A DNA stretch of 64,000 bases, from contig JALMGJ010000013.1 in the NCBI GenBank assembly GCA_023362775.1, positions 26,762,274-26,826,273 of the forward strand. The letters are read 5' to 3'. Positions 37,935 through 49,241 of the stretch are shown one piece after another. The notes under the pieces are model-generated. The model was not told the origin of the DNA, did not search any database, and saw only the letters and a list, made by a program, of their open reading frames with translations. This DNA is from Charina bottae. Its lineage: Eukaryota > Chordata > Lepidosauria > Squamata > Charinaidae. The translations under genes and the position numbers were made by a program. Every line of letters begins with the position of its first letter. Positions within the stretch are counted from its first letter, which is position 1.

Positions 37935-38246
37935 CAGGGGTGGGGAACCTTTTTTATGCCAAGGGCCATTTTGATATTTATAACATAACTTGAGGGGCGG
38001 GGGGCGGGGTTTGCGGGCGGGAGCCAATCACGCGGAAGTGGGCGGGGTTTGCGGGCGGGAGCCAAGCGTGCGGAAGTGGGCGGGGTTTGCGGGCGGGAGC
38101 CAAACATGCAGAAGGGGGCGTAGTTTGTGGGCAGGAGCCAATCGCGCGGACTGGGGGGCCGCCACGCCCGCCCCTGCTGCCGCGGGCCAGACCAATTGCT
38201 TTCGCGGGCCTTATATGGCCCCCGGGACTGACGTTGCCCACCCCTG
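37935..38246. mobile_element. hAT-type MITE with internal GC-rich tandem repeats
   Basis: Ends CAGGGGTGGGGAACC and TTGCCCACCCCTG, flanked by a perfect 8-bp duplication CTGTAAAT (37927-37934 and 38247-38254). From about 37998 to 38150 it holds roughly four copies of a unit of about 38 bp (GGCGGGGTTTGCGGGCGGGA then GCCAA...GCGGAAGTG). A third hAT-type family in the window. Confidence 0.85.
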
Positions 38247-41200
38247 CTGTAAATCATCAGGCAGAGATGTGTGTGTCTGTGTGTGTCAAATGATGAGAAC
38301 AGCATTGTGCCGTCTTGACACAAGTTATGCCGCTTTTGAACCTATATCATGTGATTGCATGTACATAGAGGAGTGGAGTTTGCAGCACAACAGAACGCTG
38401 CTTTCATTTAGTTTTAGATCCTGCAGGCACCCCCAGTAGGAAAAGCAGCCGTGGACAGGATCTCCTGGTACCGTGAGGGTCTCCGGAGTCAGAGCAGCCC
38501 CCTTTTCCCATATCCTGCACTGGTTATCTGGTTCTTCCAGGCAAGCGGATACAGGCTGAGACTTGGTTCAGGAATTGGGGAGGGGGTCCCGAACCTCTAC
38601 GCTTAATTCTCTTCCAGTTGTGGCAAAGCACAACTCCATAGAAAAACTCACTGTGGACTTTCTGGAACAAAATTTTCCACGTAGTCAGGCACAACCCTGA
38701 TTTGTAGACTGCCCACAGTACTAGATGAAAGCCTGCAGTCAATAAAGCCATTATTTTTTCCTGGAGAGAGTTTTGCTACTTCATTAAGCGGGTAAAGTGT
38801 TTTTGAAGCAGAATATCTGTTTCAGCCTCCTATATTATCTTGCTATTTTATTCTCCTACAAGGAAAATAATTTGCTTGAGTCTAATGTGATATCCAGGAA
38901 CTTCTTTGCAGGTGGAACCAGGAAGTTGATACCTAGAGCAAGCCAAGGGGTATTTTGAATTGCAGGTACACCCTTTCAAGGGTTTCCTTACTTTAAAAAT
39001 AACGTATTTGAAGCAACAGAAATGGAGCTTTTACTCAAAAGTGGCCGTTAGAAGCACTAATTATATATATTTTATCTATTTCAGAAGAATAACTATAGTA
39101 TCCATATTATAACATTTATGCACAAATAAATGGTGAGATGTATTTATACAAATACATCCCAGCCTCACACACAAATTTGTGTATATGCACCAATGCAAGG
39201 TACATTTAATACATTTACCAAAGTCGGTCTGGTAAAAGACCTTTGTAGTTCTTAACATTTCAAGTCCATTAGGCTCCACTGTTTAAATAGATACTCCATT
39301 TACATATTTATCAGATAATTGGCACTGTAATGCCTGTAATAGGATCAAGCCAAGAAATAACAGGAAACAAAGCATAATCTGAAACCAGACAAGTCAGTAT
39401 ACGCAGGGGAAAAACCTAAAAAGCTTTCCAAAATTGAAAGATATTTTTAATATCTTTGAACTAAAATGCAGGGAAAATTATATAGAATAAATAACACATT
39501 CTGAGAAAAAGGACCCCCCAAAGAGAGATTGCTTTCCTCCCACCCTTTAATTTCCTTTGAAATCCCTTCCCTCTTTCTGCCCCAAATAATGAATGTTTAT
39601 TTAAACAATATTGATTTAGCTCTCCAAGGCAATTGTGGTTCTCATAGAACCGTAGAACACATAACAAACAAAGATCAATCTCTGAACTTTTTCACACACA
39701 AATAAAAAGCTAGCTGTTTGGTAGATGTGAAAACTAGCGTGTAATGGGTGACCTTTTCACCAAGCCTATATTCCTAGAGTAACAGGTTTAATGAACCGTC
39801 CATTCGATAAAAGCTTTTACGACGCCTTTGATTTCTTTCTCCCTGTCAGCTACATCCCCAGATAAGAAAAAATACAGGCTTCTTTGACGTAAAAGTAAAT
39901 TTTTAAAAATTTAAGAGAGACCTACTTGCTGACTTTTCCAAAGTGGAGAATGAACACATTCTTCAGAATTCCGTGATAACACTGCCCTAGTGGTCCAGCC
40001 CGTTGTGCTTTTTTTCTGACTGTGTTCCTATGTCTTTGATGCAAATACCACAAGCAAAAGGACATGATGTTTACCTTTAATTCAGTCTCTTTGTGGGGAA
40101 AGTTCCTGGGACTTATATGGCTCTTTCAGGGCAGCCCAGAGGCTGAGAAAACTAGGAGGTTATGAGATACAAGAAGCAATCCCTGCTTCACTGCTGTCAT
40201 CCCACATTTCACAGCCAGGCTGCAGCTATATAATATGATCTGAACTCTGCTATACCCTTCATCACAGATAATTTAAATGCATCAGGCCATTGTTTCTGTA
40301 CTTCTTCCTTCTTCCGCCCTCTTCTGTGGTTGCAGCAAGGCAAACATTCTCTTTGCTGCCCAGCCTTTGTTGATCCCTTTTCGTGGAAAATGCAGCAGCT
40401 TTTGTACGCCAACCGCTACTTATCAGATCTAATTTTTATAAACATCAGAAGGCAGAAGCAGCAGAAAAAATGAGCCGCGGTTGGACCAGACATTTCAGAT
40501 TGCACAAGAGGTGATATTGGAAGCCTGCAGGTGTTTTTCTTCCACTTTTGATGGCACCCCTTTGCATTGGGGGATGACAGGAGAGATCTGTAGGTAAGTC
40601 AGGTACCAGTTTTAATTGTGGTCATTCTTAGAATTCATCTGCCTTGTTGCTTCTTTGTAAGGAGTATTTACTTTCCAAACCTGAGGCTGCTATTCTATCC
40701 CACCTCTTGCCTTTACAACACTAAATCTTGCAACATACATCACCTTGTATATCTGATGCTTCCTTGCTATAAATGTGGACAATTTAAATGTTTCTGATTC
40801 ATGTGTATGGTACCAGACCCTGAGACTGTCTGCAATGATGCATCAGAAGAGAGTGAGGGGTTAAAGAGGAGGGATGCTTGGTGATGAAAGTGGAGGAGTG
40901 TGACTAACAAAGAAGGGACTTGAAATCAGCTTTTAAAATATGACATACTTGCTAAGTGATTTCTCCATAAACCCTCTTCCATGCATTTGCAGAACCTTAT
41001 TCATACCAGACTTTTTTTTTTAATTATTTTTTTTAATTATTTATTTATTAAATTTCTATTACCGCCCATCTCCCCCCAAAGGGGAACTCTACCCCCATGT
41101 TCATGAAACACACAACCAACATTTGGTTATCTGCTTTGCCCTGTTTTTATGCCTCAGGGGTGACTTGCATAAATATGGATGGAATAATATTGGGCACACT

Positions 41201-41997
41201 TCAAGGGAAGCCTGCAGAAAATCTGTGGAAGAGTAGCAGCATTTTGATATGTGGGGGAAGCCGGTAGCCACACTGTGGTCATCATTATTCTGGAACACTC
41301 CCTGTTGATAACATTTCTAGGGGTCTAACTTGGTGGCAGAGCACAAGCCTTGCTTACAGGAGAGTTGAGCAGGATAAATCCCAGTGTTTTTATTCATAAA
41401 AAGTCAGGTAACATGTAATGGAAAAAAGCCTTCGAAATCTTGGTGAATGACCTGATGCATTATAGCTTCCTATATTCCGGACAGGTACGTTGGAACAGTG
41501 ATTTCCAGAAAGTGTTTGACACAGTCCATTGTTCCTTGAAGCTTATCAGAATTCCTCATTCAGAAGATAAGTAATGGCAGGCAAGCTTCCTTGAAAGGAA
41601 TTTGGCCCCTTGTAACGTACTGTACAAGTGAAAGAATTTTGCAGAATTAACTGGCAGTGCATCTTAGAACATTCCTCAAGAACCATCTACAGCATGCATG
41701 CTTTTTCCTCCAACAGATGAATCTACATGAAAAAAAGTGGCTTTTGAATGCAGAAAATGTTAAAAGTACAAGTGCGATTAACATTAACAACGTTAACAAC
41801 ATACAGGAAATTTGTCACAGACTTGTGTAAAGCAGCAGTATGATTGAGAAACCTGACTGAATTCTCAATAGAGTTTTCTCCTCCTCTCACAACCCCACTT
41901 CACAGATTCTTCATTTCTTTAAGCATGGAAGGTAACAGGACAACCATCTGCAGAGATTCAAAAACCTGAAAGGAAGATTCTCCTCAATAGAGTCAAC

Positions 41998-42015
41998 ATG
42001 GCCCAAGTCCTGTAA
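41998..42015 (+). promoter_or_regulatory. Five-codon upstream ORF overlapping the receptor start codon
   Basis: An ATG at 41998, with A at -3 and G at +4, opens a reading frame of five codons (MAQVL) that stops at TAA 42013-42015. That stop shares one base with the receptor ATG (TAATG). If the transcript leader includes this stretch unspliced, translation of the receptor would depend on leaky scanning or on re-initiation at the overlapping start. Confidence 0.5.
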
Positions 42016-43064
42016 TGGGTAACTTGGAGAATTCATCCTCCACCAAGCTGCAGCAGTGCTTTATAGCAGCTAATGCCACGTCCCCATCTGCTCTGGACAT
42101 CCCCTATTTGCTGAGCGACAGCATGACCGCTTTGCTGTCCATCGTGGGCAATCTATTTATCTGCACTGTCATCTTGAGGAACAGGAAGTTGCGTGCCACC
42201 GTCACCAACTATTTTCTGGTCTCGCTGGCTGTAGCAGACTTCTTGGTAGGGGCAGTGGCCATCCCTTGTGCCCAGTTTACTGATGTGGGGTTGCCACAGT
42301 CCAGGCCACAGCTGTGTCTCCTGATGCTTTGTATGCTTCTCATGTTCACACAAGCGTCTGTCTTTGGGCTGCTGGCCATTGCTGTGGAAAGGTACATCTC
42401 CATCCTGAAACCGTTCCAGTACCAGTCTCTGATGTGCCCTCGCAATTCCCTGCTGGTGATTTTGGCTTGCTGGCTGCTATCCATTTTGATTGGCCTGGCG
42501 CCTCTGATGGGCTGGCATGACCCCCTGCCACCCAGTGGGGAATGCCTTTTTAACAGCATCATCACAAATTCATACATGGTCTACTTCAATTTCATGGTGT
42601 GCATGCTGGCACCATTGATGGTCATGCTGATGCTGTACGGACGCATCTTCTTGGAGGTCAAGCGCCAGATCCGCAAAGTTGCTGAGTGGGAAGTCAACAT
42701 CAGTGCCCAAAAGAGACGCCGGATCATTGTGCGCAAGGAGATGCAGACCGCCACCTCGCTCTTTATCATCCTCTTCTTCTTCATTGTTTGTTGGCTCCCA
42801 CTTCACATCCTCAACACCGTCATGCTCCTCTGTCCAACCTGTTGCATCCCCAGTCAGCTTATCCTGGCCACCATAATCCTCTCCCATGCCAACTCTGCCA
42901 TCAACCCAGTGGTGTATGTCTTCCGTGTGCGATCCTTCCGGAAGGCCCTCGAAAGCACCTTCCTCTGCATCTGCTGCTCCACCACCTTTTCCACATCTGG
43001 GATAATGCCCTCCAACATTTTAGAAGTGCCACCGCTTCATAACACTTTACTGCCAGGGAAGTGA
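42015..43064 (+). CDS. Adenosine (P1) receptor-like class A GPCR, intronless coding region
   Basis: One open exon codes 349 aa with seven membrane segments (about 32-54, 62-85, 100-122, 143-163, 185-208, 243-266, 277-301). Class A marks are N46, D75, E125-R126-Y127 for DRY, CWLP with W260, and NPVVY at 297-301. Adenosine-pocket residues known from A1/A2A are kept: F179 two residues after the loop-2 Cys (C177), H264, N267, S290-H291, and T112-Q113 in helix 3. The usual Glu at 1.39 is Asp (D35). WLPLHILN and the following CPTC most resemble A1. N-terminal N-glycosylation sites are N6 and N20; a C-terminal CICC run (318-321) could be palmitoylated. The ATG has G at -3 and +4. Classical adenosine-receptor genes have an intron after DRY that is absent here. 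It diverges from MEIOSIN and converges on SNRPD2. Possible AATAAA at 44483-44488. Ligand is inferred, and subtype is uncertain. Confidence 0.87.
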   Translation: MGNLENSSSTKLQQCFIAANATSPSALDIPYLLSDSMTALLSIVGNLFICTVILRNRKLRATVTNYFLVSLAVADFLVGAVAIPCAQFTDVGLPQSRPQLCLLMLCMLLMFTQASVFGLLAIAVERYISILKPFQYQSLMCPRNSLLVILACWLLSILIGLAPLMGWHDPLPPSGECLFNSIITNSYMVYFNFMVCMLAPLMVMLMLYGRIFLEVKRQIRKVAEWEVNISAQKRRRIIVRKEMQTATSLFIILFFFIVCWLPLHILNTVMLLCPTCCIPSQLILATIILSHANSAINPVVYVFRVRSFRKALESTFLCICCSTTFSTSGIMPSNILEVPPLHNTLLPGK

Positions 43065-44866
43065 ATTTAACAGTCTGACTTCTGGTTGGAGCTAATAACC
43101 AAACTATTATCCAATGGGAAAGAAAACATCAGAGCCAGTAAAATTCTGGCAGGGCGAGGGAGCAAAATATTTGTGTAATGCTTCAGCCAAACATGCAGTC
43201 TACACTGGGCACCAAGGAAGGCTGAACTCCTTTTGCGAAAGAGGTTACTGCTGCTATCTTGGCATATTTTCTTCTGGGATTGCTCCTTATGGGAAGGGGT
43301 AAGTTGCTGTTAAAGTCACAGGTACCCGTTGGGAAACTTGCTTAGCTCACCCTGATGACTGGGAAGATTGCCCCGTCCTTTCAAACATACCTTCATACCA
43401 CAAGGGCTACGAACGTGCTCTTTCCCAAAGGCTGAAATTCTCAGAAAATCAAATTCTCTACTCAGTGCCATCTTCTTTTGTTCTCTATTGCCATGGAATT
43501 GCCGAAAATGTCAGAATGTGCAGAGTGAAAGGTTGGGGCTGCTTTCTCTGAATCCCTGTGTTTCCTGGCTGATTTGTACCAATTTTTGTAACTAATTTCT
43601 GTCTTGGATAACTCATTTCTTTCCTGATATGGGAACTTTTCGGCCAGCATGAAATGCTGGTGAATGCTAGCCTTGCAACCAATACTGTATTCTTGAGGAA
43701 CAGCTCCTCATATCGGCCTTATGGCTTCCCAGGCTCCTTGCCAGTGTCGAACCAGTTGCTCAAAGACCCAGGTGCTGCGGGATTAACAAACAGCAGTAGT
43801 TGCTGCATCACATCCTCGTTGCCCCTTTTCTTCACTTGCTTGTCCAAAGGGAAGCCAGTCGAAAAACGACAAGCATAGAGAAGGCTGGCAGCTTCTTGTT
43901 GGTGCTCCACTTTCCAAGCTGAAAACTCCTGATGCTGCCCAGGAAAAGAGGAGATCCTGTCTGAAACTGCAGGATCCAGGCAAATACATTTTTTTTTCAC
44001 CAGCAAGCTGAACGTGGGGTGAAACCTGCCTTAGAAATGAGGACAGAGTCTCAGGGGGCCTCCAGTTCTCTTTCCCCTCTTTTATGGCTGGTGCAGCGTA
44101 ATGGTCAAAAGAAGGAGCGCTGAATTAATTCCCAAAAGCTTTAGTCACGGCCTTGTGGGAGGGGGCATTGACAAGAGCCCTCCTCTTTCCAACCCTACCC
44201 TACCCTTCCCTGTCTGAAATAGGGGAACAATATTAATTTTGGCCAACCTGAAGGGCTGTTATGATTATTTATGGACCAATCTCTGGAGTGTTTGAAAGAT
44301 TCCAAGAAAACTACATACATGCAGGCCCTGTGGTGGTTCCTACTTTTAGGGTGTAAAAGTCCACCAAGGCCAGTTTTCTTCCCAAGGGCAGGGTGGGGAT
44401 GGGAACCTCTTGAGCTTTATGCACAGTTAGTGGCAGACTGCCTCTCTTCTACGAAGCTCCACCCTAAAGCAACTACTGACCGAATAAACACATCTCCTCC
44501 CTGAATGCATCTAGGTCTTTTTGGTCTGTAAACTGAAGCAGTCGATGCTGCAGTAGATGACACAAGCAAAACCTAAAATATCCTTCTGATCCCCCCCCCC
44601 ACCTGAGCAGTCTAAATCCTCATTCAGTTGTTTTAGGCTTTGCATTTCTCCTCACCACTTTTCCCCTAAAATCTTTTTTTGTACTTTGGCAAATCCTGGC
44701 TTCTCCCTAAACTGATCCCTCCCCTCGTGTGTGTGATTTTTTTCACCTCAAGAGAATGAATTCATAATGCATAGGACATGTGACAGATGCTTTCTACCCA
44801 ACGGTGTTTTAACTGGGTGATTCCCCATAGTTTTGTATGGTGAAAGAACAACTCCATCAACTATAC

Positions 44867-45115
44867 CAGGGCTTTCCAAAGTTTTCCCGCAGCGACACAC
44901 CAACCGCCGTTGGTGTGTCGCCGTGGGAAAACCCGGAAGTGCCGCCATTGCGGCAGCACGCAAAAACCCGGAAGCGCTGCTGCCGCTTTCGGGTTTTTGC
45001 GTGCCACCGTTGGTGTGTCACTGCGGGAAAACCCGGAAGCGCTGATGATGATCAGCGCTTCCAGGTTGTGTGGCGACACACTTTTGTGTCACGACACAGA
45101 GTTTGGAAAGCTCTG
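44867..45115. mobile_element. hAT-type MITE, family A (copy 4, perfect duplication)
   Basis: CAGGGCTTTCC...GGAAAGCTCTG flanked by a perfect 8-bp duplication, AACTATAC. It is nearly the same as the copies at 33600 and 50775, in one or the other orientation, suggesting fairly recent spread. Confidence 0.87.
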
Positions 45116-46116
45116 AACTATACAGTAGTTGTCTGTTTCATTAGTTTTACCAATTAGTGGCTGCATGTACAGTACATGCTCCACAAGAGGGGGCAGTAAG
45201 CCTTGAAAAGGATGAGTTTTCTTTGCTGTCTTAACTATGAGAGAAAACAATGAGCATCAGCTAATGACTGACTTACAGTACTTCCCTATACAGCTCACCG
45301 CATAATTATTTTTCAAAATTGTACCAAGGACACTGCACTAGACACACTTCCCCAGAACTAAGAATATTCCTCATGTCCAGGCCAGGTTTTGTTTTTTACT
45401 GGAATCTTTTCTAAAACCAGTGTTCAGCCTGCCATGAGCTGTGAGAGCTAAGAGAGGCTGTTCCGTTTGCTGCTGTTCCTGATTTTATTTGTTCAGGTTT
45501 CATTCTGGAATTTAGGCAGTAGGATGAGATGAAGGATCGATTCATATGAGATTTCTAATTCTCAGTATTTAATTGATAATTAGAGATCTGTCAGAATTAG
45601 AAGGGTGGATTGTGACACAACAGATGTAAGAGTTCCATGGTGATGTAAGAGTTGCTATATTTTCTGTCTCTCCAGAAACAAAAATATTGCTGGGTCAAGT
45701 TAACGCAGCAATAACAGATTTAGGATGAAGGGGTTCAGAGCTCCCGGGTTCAAAATGCTCAAGAGACATCTTTATTTTGCTGGCTTTTCTGTGCAACGAC
45801 TCTATCCCTTGAAAACGGATGGCTTCTCTTTAGAAGCTATGGCTAATGCCAGCTCAAGGCATCCAGCGCATTTACTGAAAATGGTCAGCATCCTTAGCCA
45901 TTTGCCTTTTCCCTACAACGCATTGAGTGAATAGCTTCTCTGTTTCCAGGTCCTGTTAAAACTGCTGTTCCCAGCTAGAGATGGCTGTGTGTCACAGTCG
46001 ACTGTGGAAATGCAAGGCGTCAATATTGTCCACCTCTTGACCTATTTAAGGATGAGGAGGGGGGAGAAATCTGATATTAGCATCTGATAACCTGCCACAC
46101 TTTCTATCATATTAGG

Positions 46117-46444
46117 TAAAGGTTCCCCCCGCACATTTGTGCAGTCGTGTCCGACTCTAGGGGCCGGTGCTCATCTCCGTTTGTTAGCCGAAGAGCCAGC
46201 GTTGTCCGAAGACACTTCCACGGTCATGTGGCCAGCATGACGCACACGGAACGCTGTTACCATCCCACCGAAGTGGTACCTATTCATCTACTTGCATTTG
46301 CATGCTTTCGAATTGCTAGGTTGGCAAGAGCTGGAGCTAGTGCGGGAGCTCACTCCGCACGCAGGGCTAGGGATTCGAACCTCCGAACTTGCGATCTTCC
46401 GATCGTCAAGCCTGGCGTCTTACCCACTGAGCCACCACGCCCCT
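46117..46444 (-). mobile_element. tRNA-headed squamate SINE (type 1), full length
   Basis: Complete head, body and AGTCGGACACGACTGCAC tail on the minus strand. A perfect 16-bp duplication TTTCTATCATATTAGG flanks it (46101-46116, 46445-46460), marking a young insertion. Confidence 0.87.
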
Positions 46445-49017
46445 TTTCTATCATATTAGGCTAGGGGAAAATTGAGCCATGAATGATGGAAACCTGAAAG
46501 TTGATAAAGCTTTTGCCATTAAGTTAACATTGCAGTATCCTTGAAAGGGCTGCAGTGTGTATTTTTTTTAAAGGCAGAAGCTAGTTTAATTATTCTGGAG
46601 CATCTATGCTGTGGGATTCAAGCTCCTCACTTGGATAAGTGGGAAGCATTAAAATATTCCATGTCTTGGCCCAGGTTCTGCCTTTAACCGTCACCCTCTT
46701 CTCCCTTTCTTCCTGAATTAATAATTGGACTTTTCTCTCTCTCCATTTCCTGAAGTGAAAAACCTCTGACTCGTTGAAATCAGAGCCCTGGCTTGCACTA
46801 AATCCGAGCTGCAATATCGAGCCGGATTTTCTTGCCTGGATGTGTGAACTGGGGCTGGGTGAGGAGGGCAACAGAAGGCTCTGGGGAATGAGAAACGTGA
46901 TGCTTGATCTCCAGGATGCTTGTCTTATTCTGCCCTGTGATTAGCAGGGAATTCTGAAGTGCCTTTGAAAGCCTTACTAGTACCCCAAGGTTCGTGCTTT
47001 ACACAACTTACTGTTTGTTTTGGGCAATCTGTTACCACATTCGGACAATCCAGTGCACGGGTCAACTGCAGTCAGGGTATCTGCTGGGGAGCCACTGAAT
47101 ATGGAAAGGAGCCGTTCACATGTACTCAGCTTAATTAACTAGTTTTCCTAGCGGGCTTCTTGGGAAACTGAGGATGGCTTTCTGGACCACGTAGCTGTTG
47201 GTGAGTTGCATTTACTGAGTAGGTTCTTGAGTAAGGACATGTTCCCAGAGGTACATGGCAGATGCCACTGACTACATGGTGAGCCCTGCTACTGATCTGA
47301 TCAGTGTGCAAAGGAAAGACTACCATTTATGTCGCTTCCAGAAATGCAGGGTGGAAGTACTTTTCCGTATTTTTATCTTGGCTCCCCCGTGTCTGTGATG
47401 AAAACGCTGCAGGGCACCCCACCCTTACCTTAGTCCTTCTGCCAAGACCCTTCTGAGAAAGCCATCTGTCCCCATATAGAATTTCCCCCAGTGTGGCCAC
47501 GGGATTTCACTGCATGTACTCAACTGATTGTTCCCTGGAGGATAATTGATATTTTAAGTAGATGTGTTTTTATGTCATGGTGCTGCTCCAAAAGTCATAA
47601 CCATAGGATGCATGCAAGTGGTAAAAAGGTCCCGTATCAAAGCAATACAAAGGCACTTTCAGAGGCTGGGGAGACCTAAAGTTTCACTGGGGCTGGGCGG
47701 AATGAGAGAATGACAGCTGGGCCTAAGGAGTGAGCTCATGCTAACCGGGTGGGGGGAGAAGACACATATGGCAGAGCAGACAGAAAATAAAAGTAGATAG
47801 AAAGAAAATCAGGAAATCACAGTAACTTTAGGAATTAGTGTTTAAATTACCTTTTTTCTTACACACAAATTCATATTTAAGAAGAGTTTTATCATTCAAT
47901 TTGGCTAAAAACATTGAATTGTGCAACACATTAAATCTTAGTCTTTTATTGTTAGGTTTAGGTTTATTTATAGATTTTATATTTTTAGGCCACCCAACTC
48001 CAACTGACTCTCCAGTTGAGATTAAGTGTGTGTATCTGTGTTAGGGTTTTGTCAGAGTTAGGGTTAAATTAAGGAGTTAGGTTTTTATCATTTGTGCTAC
48101 CTTTATGTTACTGTGATATCAGACTTCACACCAGGAATAAGAATAGATCTCAGTTCTCCAGACAATTAACTCCATAAATCAGGTACTTGCTTACAGAATC
48201 AAAAGCTGAGATCAGTTGTTTTATTGCAAACAAGAAAGAAGTCATATATGTAGATTTGTGTACTGCAGGACATAGCAATCAAACCATGTGCATTTGTGTG
48301 AGCCCAAGATTTAAATCCTTTTGAGTGAATTGATTTTCACCAATTTTTTTCTGGTCTTCAGAATTAGAGACATCTGCTTAGTGTTTACATAATTATTCTG
48401 TTTAAGGCTAGTTCTTGCCTCGTCAGTTTCAGCCCTTAAAGCCCAGAGATTTGGGGTTGGGACTAAGATAAATTTTTGTGTTGGTTTTAGGGTTTGATCA
48501 GGGATGTGATAATATTAATTGGAAAATGCTACAGTTAAAAAATGGATCCCCAAGTATCCCTTCCTTACCAGAGATTTTTTTAAAAAACATACCTTTTAAG
48601 GAGCCAAGAAGGGGGCATTCACAGGACTAAAAGCACTTATTTTCTTTGAATTAAAACGTATGTGGGTGTGCATGACCAGTCTCAAACCTCTGGACAGAAA
48701 ACTCTGTTCCCCTCAGCAAGAGCCATCTGGCTGCAAAGATACTCTTCATTTGGTTGGATCCAAGCAAGCAACGGTAAGGTATGCTGACTAACCAGGTTGT
48801 GAAGACATAAGGAAAGAAGGCAAATGAGTCAGAGTGTAATGAAATTAGGCTGTCTCCAAGTGCAAACAGATTTACCTAATATCTAACCATATAACAGCAT
48901 CAGGAAGGGAGGTCGTCAGCTATTCATAAATATAACTCTGTCTCCAACATCATGAAATACTCACTGGGCAGAATAGCTGGTACCAGAAAAAAGCAATCCA
49001 GTGAATTTAACAAAATG

Positions 49018-49023
49018 TTTATT
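49018..49023 (-). other. SNRPD2: Likely SNRPD2 polyadenylation signal
   Basis: TTTATT on the plus strand reads AATAAA on the gene strand, about 220 bases after the SNRPD2 stop codon. The position fits a short housekeeping 3' UTR. Confidence 0.5.
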
Positions 49024-49241
49024 ACAAAAAAAGGGAAAAAAAAAACCCACATGCAAGAACATACTCAAGTGAAGTGGGAATTCCGTATCAGCTCATAAGG
49101 GAACTGAATACTTGTGACACAAGAAACATTTGAAGGGCAGGCGGTTCACCTTGAAACTATAGGCAAAATATTCCAGTCTCTTGACAAAGACCCTAAATAT
49201 AGCATCCTGGCATTGCCAGGCTCGTGAGCCTCCTCAGCCTG

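Larger units (their letters stand above)
36271..41997. other. Gene-free region upstream of the receptor gene
   Basis: No coding gene seen. Apart from the hairpin insertion and two MITEs listed, there is an old LINE or SINE end (36570-36740) and a LINE 3' remnant in reverse (41020-41090). The stretch 38260-41000 is AT-rich and free of recognisable repeats. Untranslated receptor exons may lie here. Confidence 0.5.
43065..49241. other. Intergenic region between the receptor gene and SNRPD2
   Basis: No gene recognised. It holds the receptor 3' UTR, one family A MITE, one type 1 SINE, and otherwise unique AT-rich DNA. Short TTAGGG-like strings at 47940-48090 are too irregular to be a telomere array. 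Confidence 0.5.

Noticed and set aside
47940..48090. TTAGG/TTAGGG-like strings suggesting an internal telomere
   Set aside because: Units are few, irregular and mixed with unrelated bases; no tandem array.
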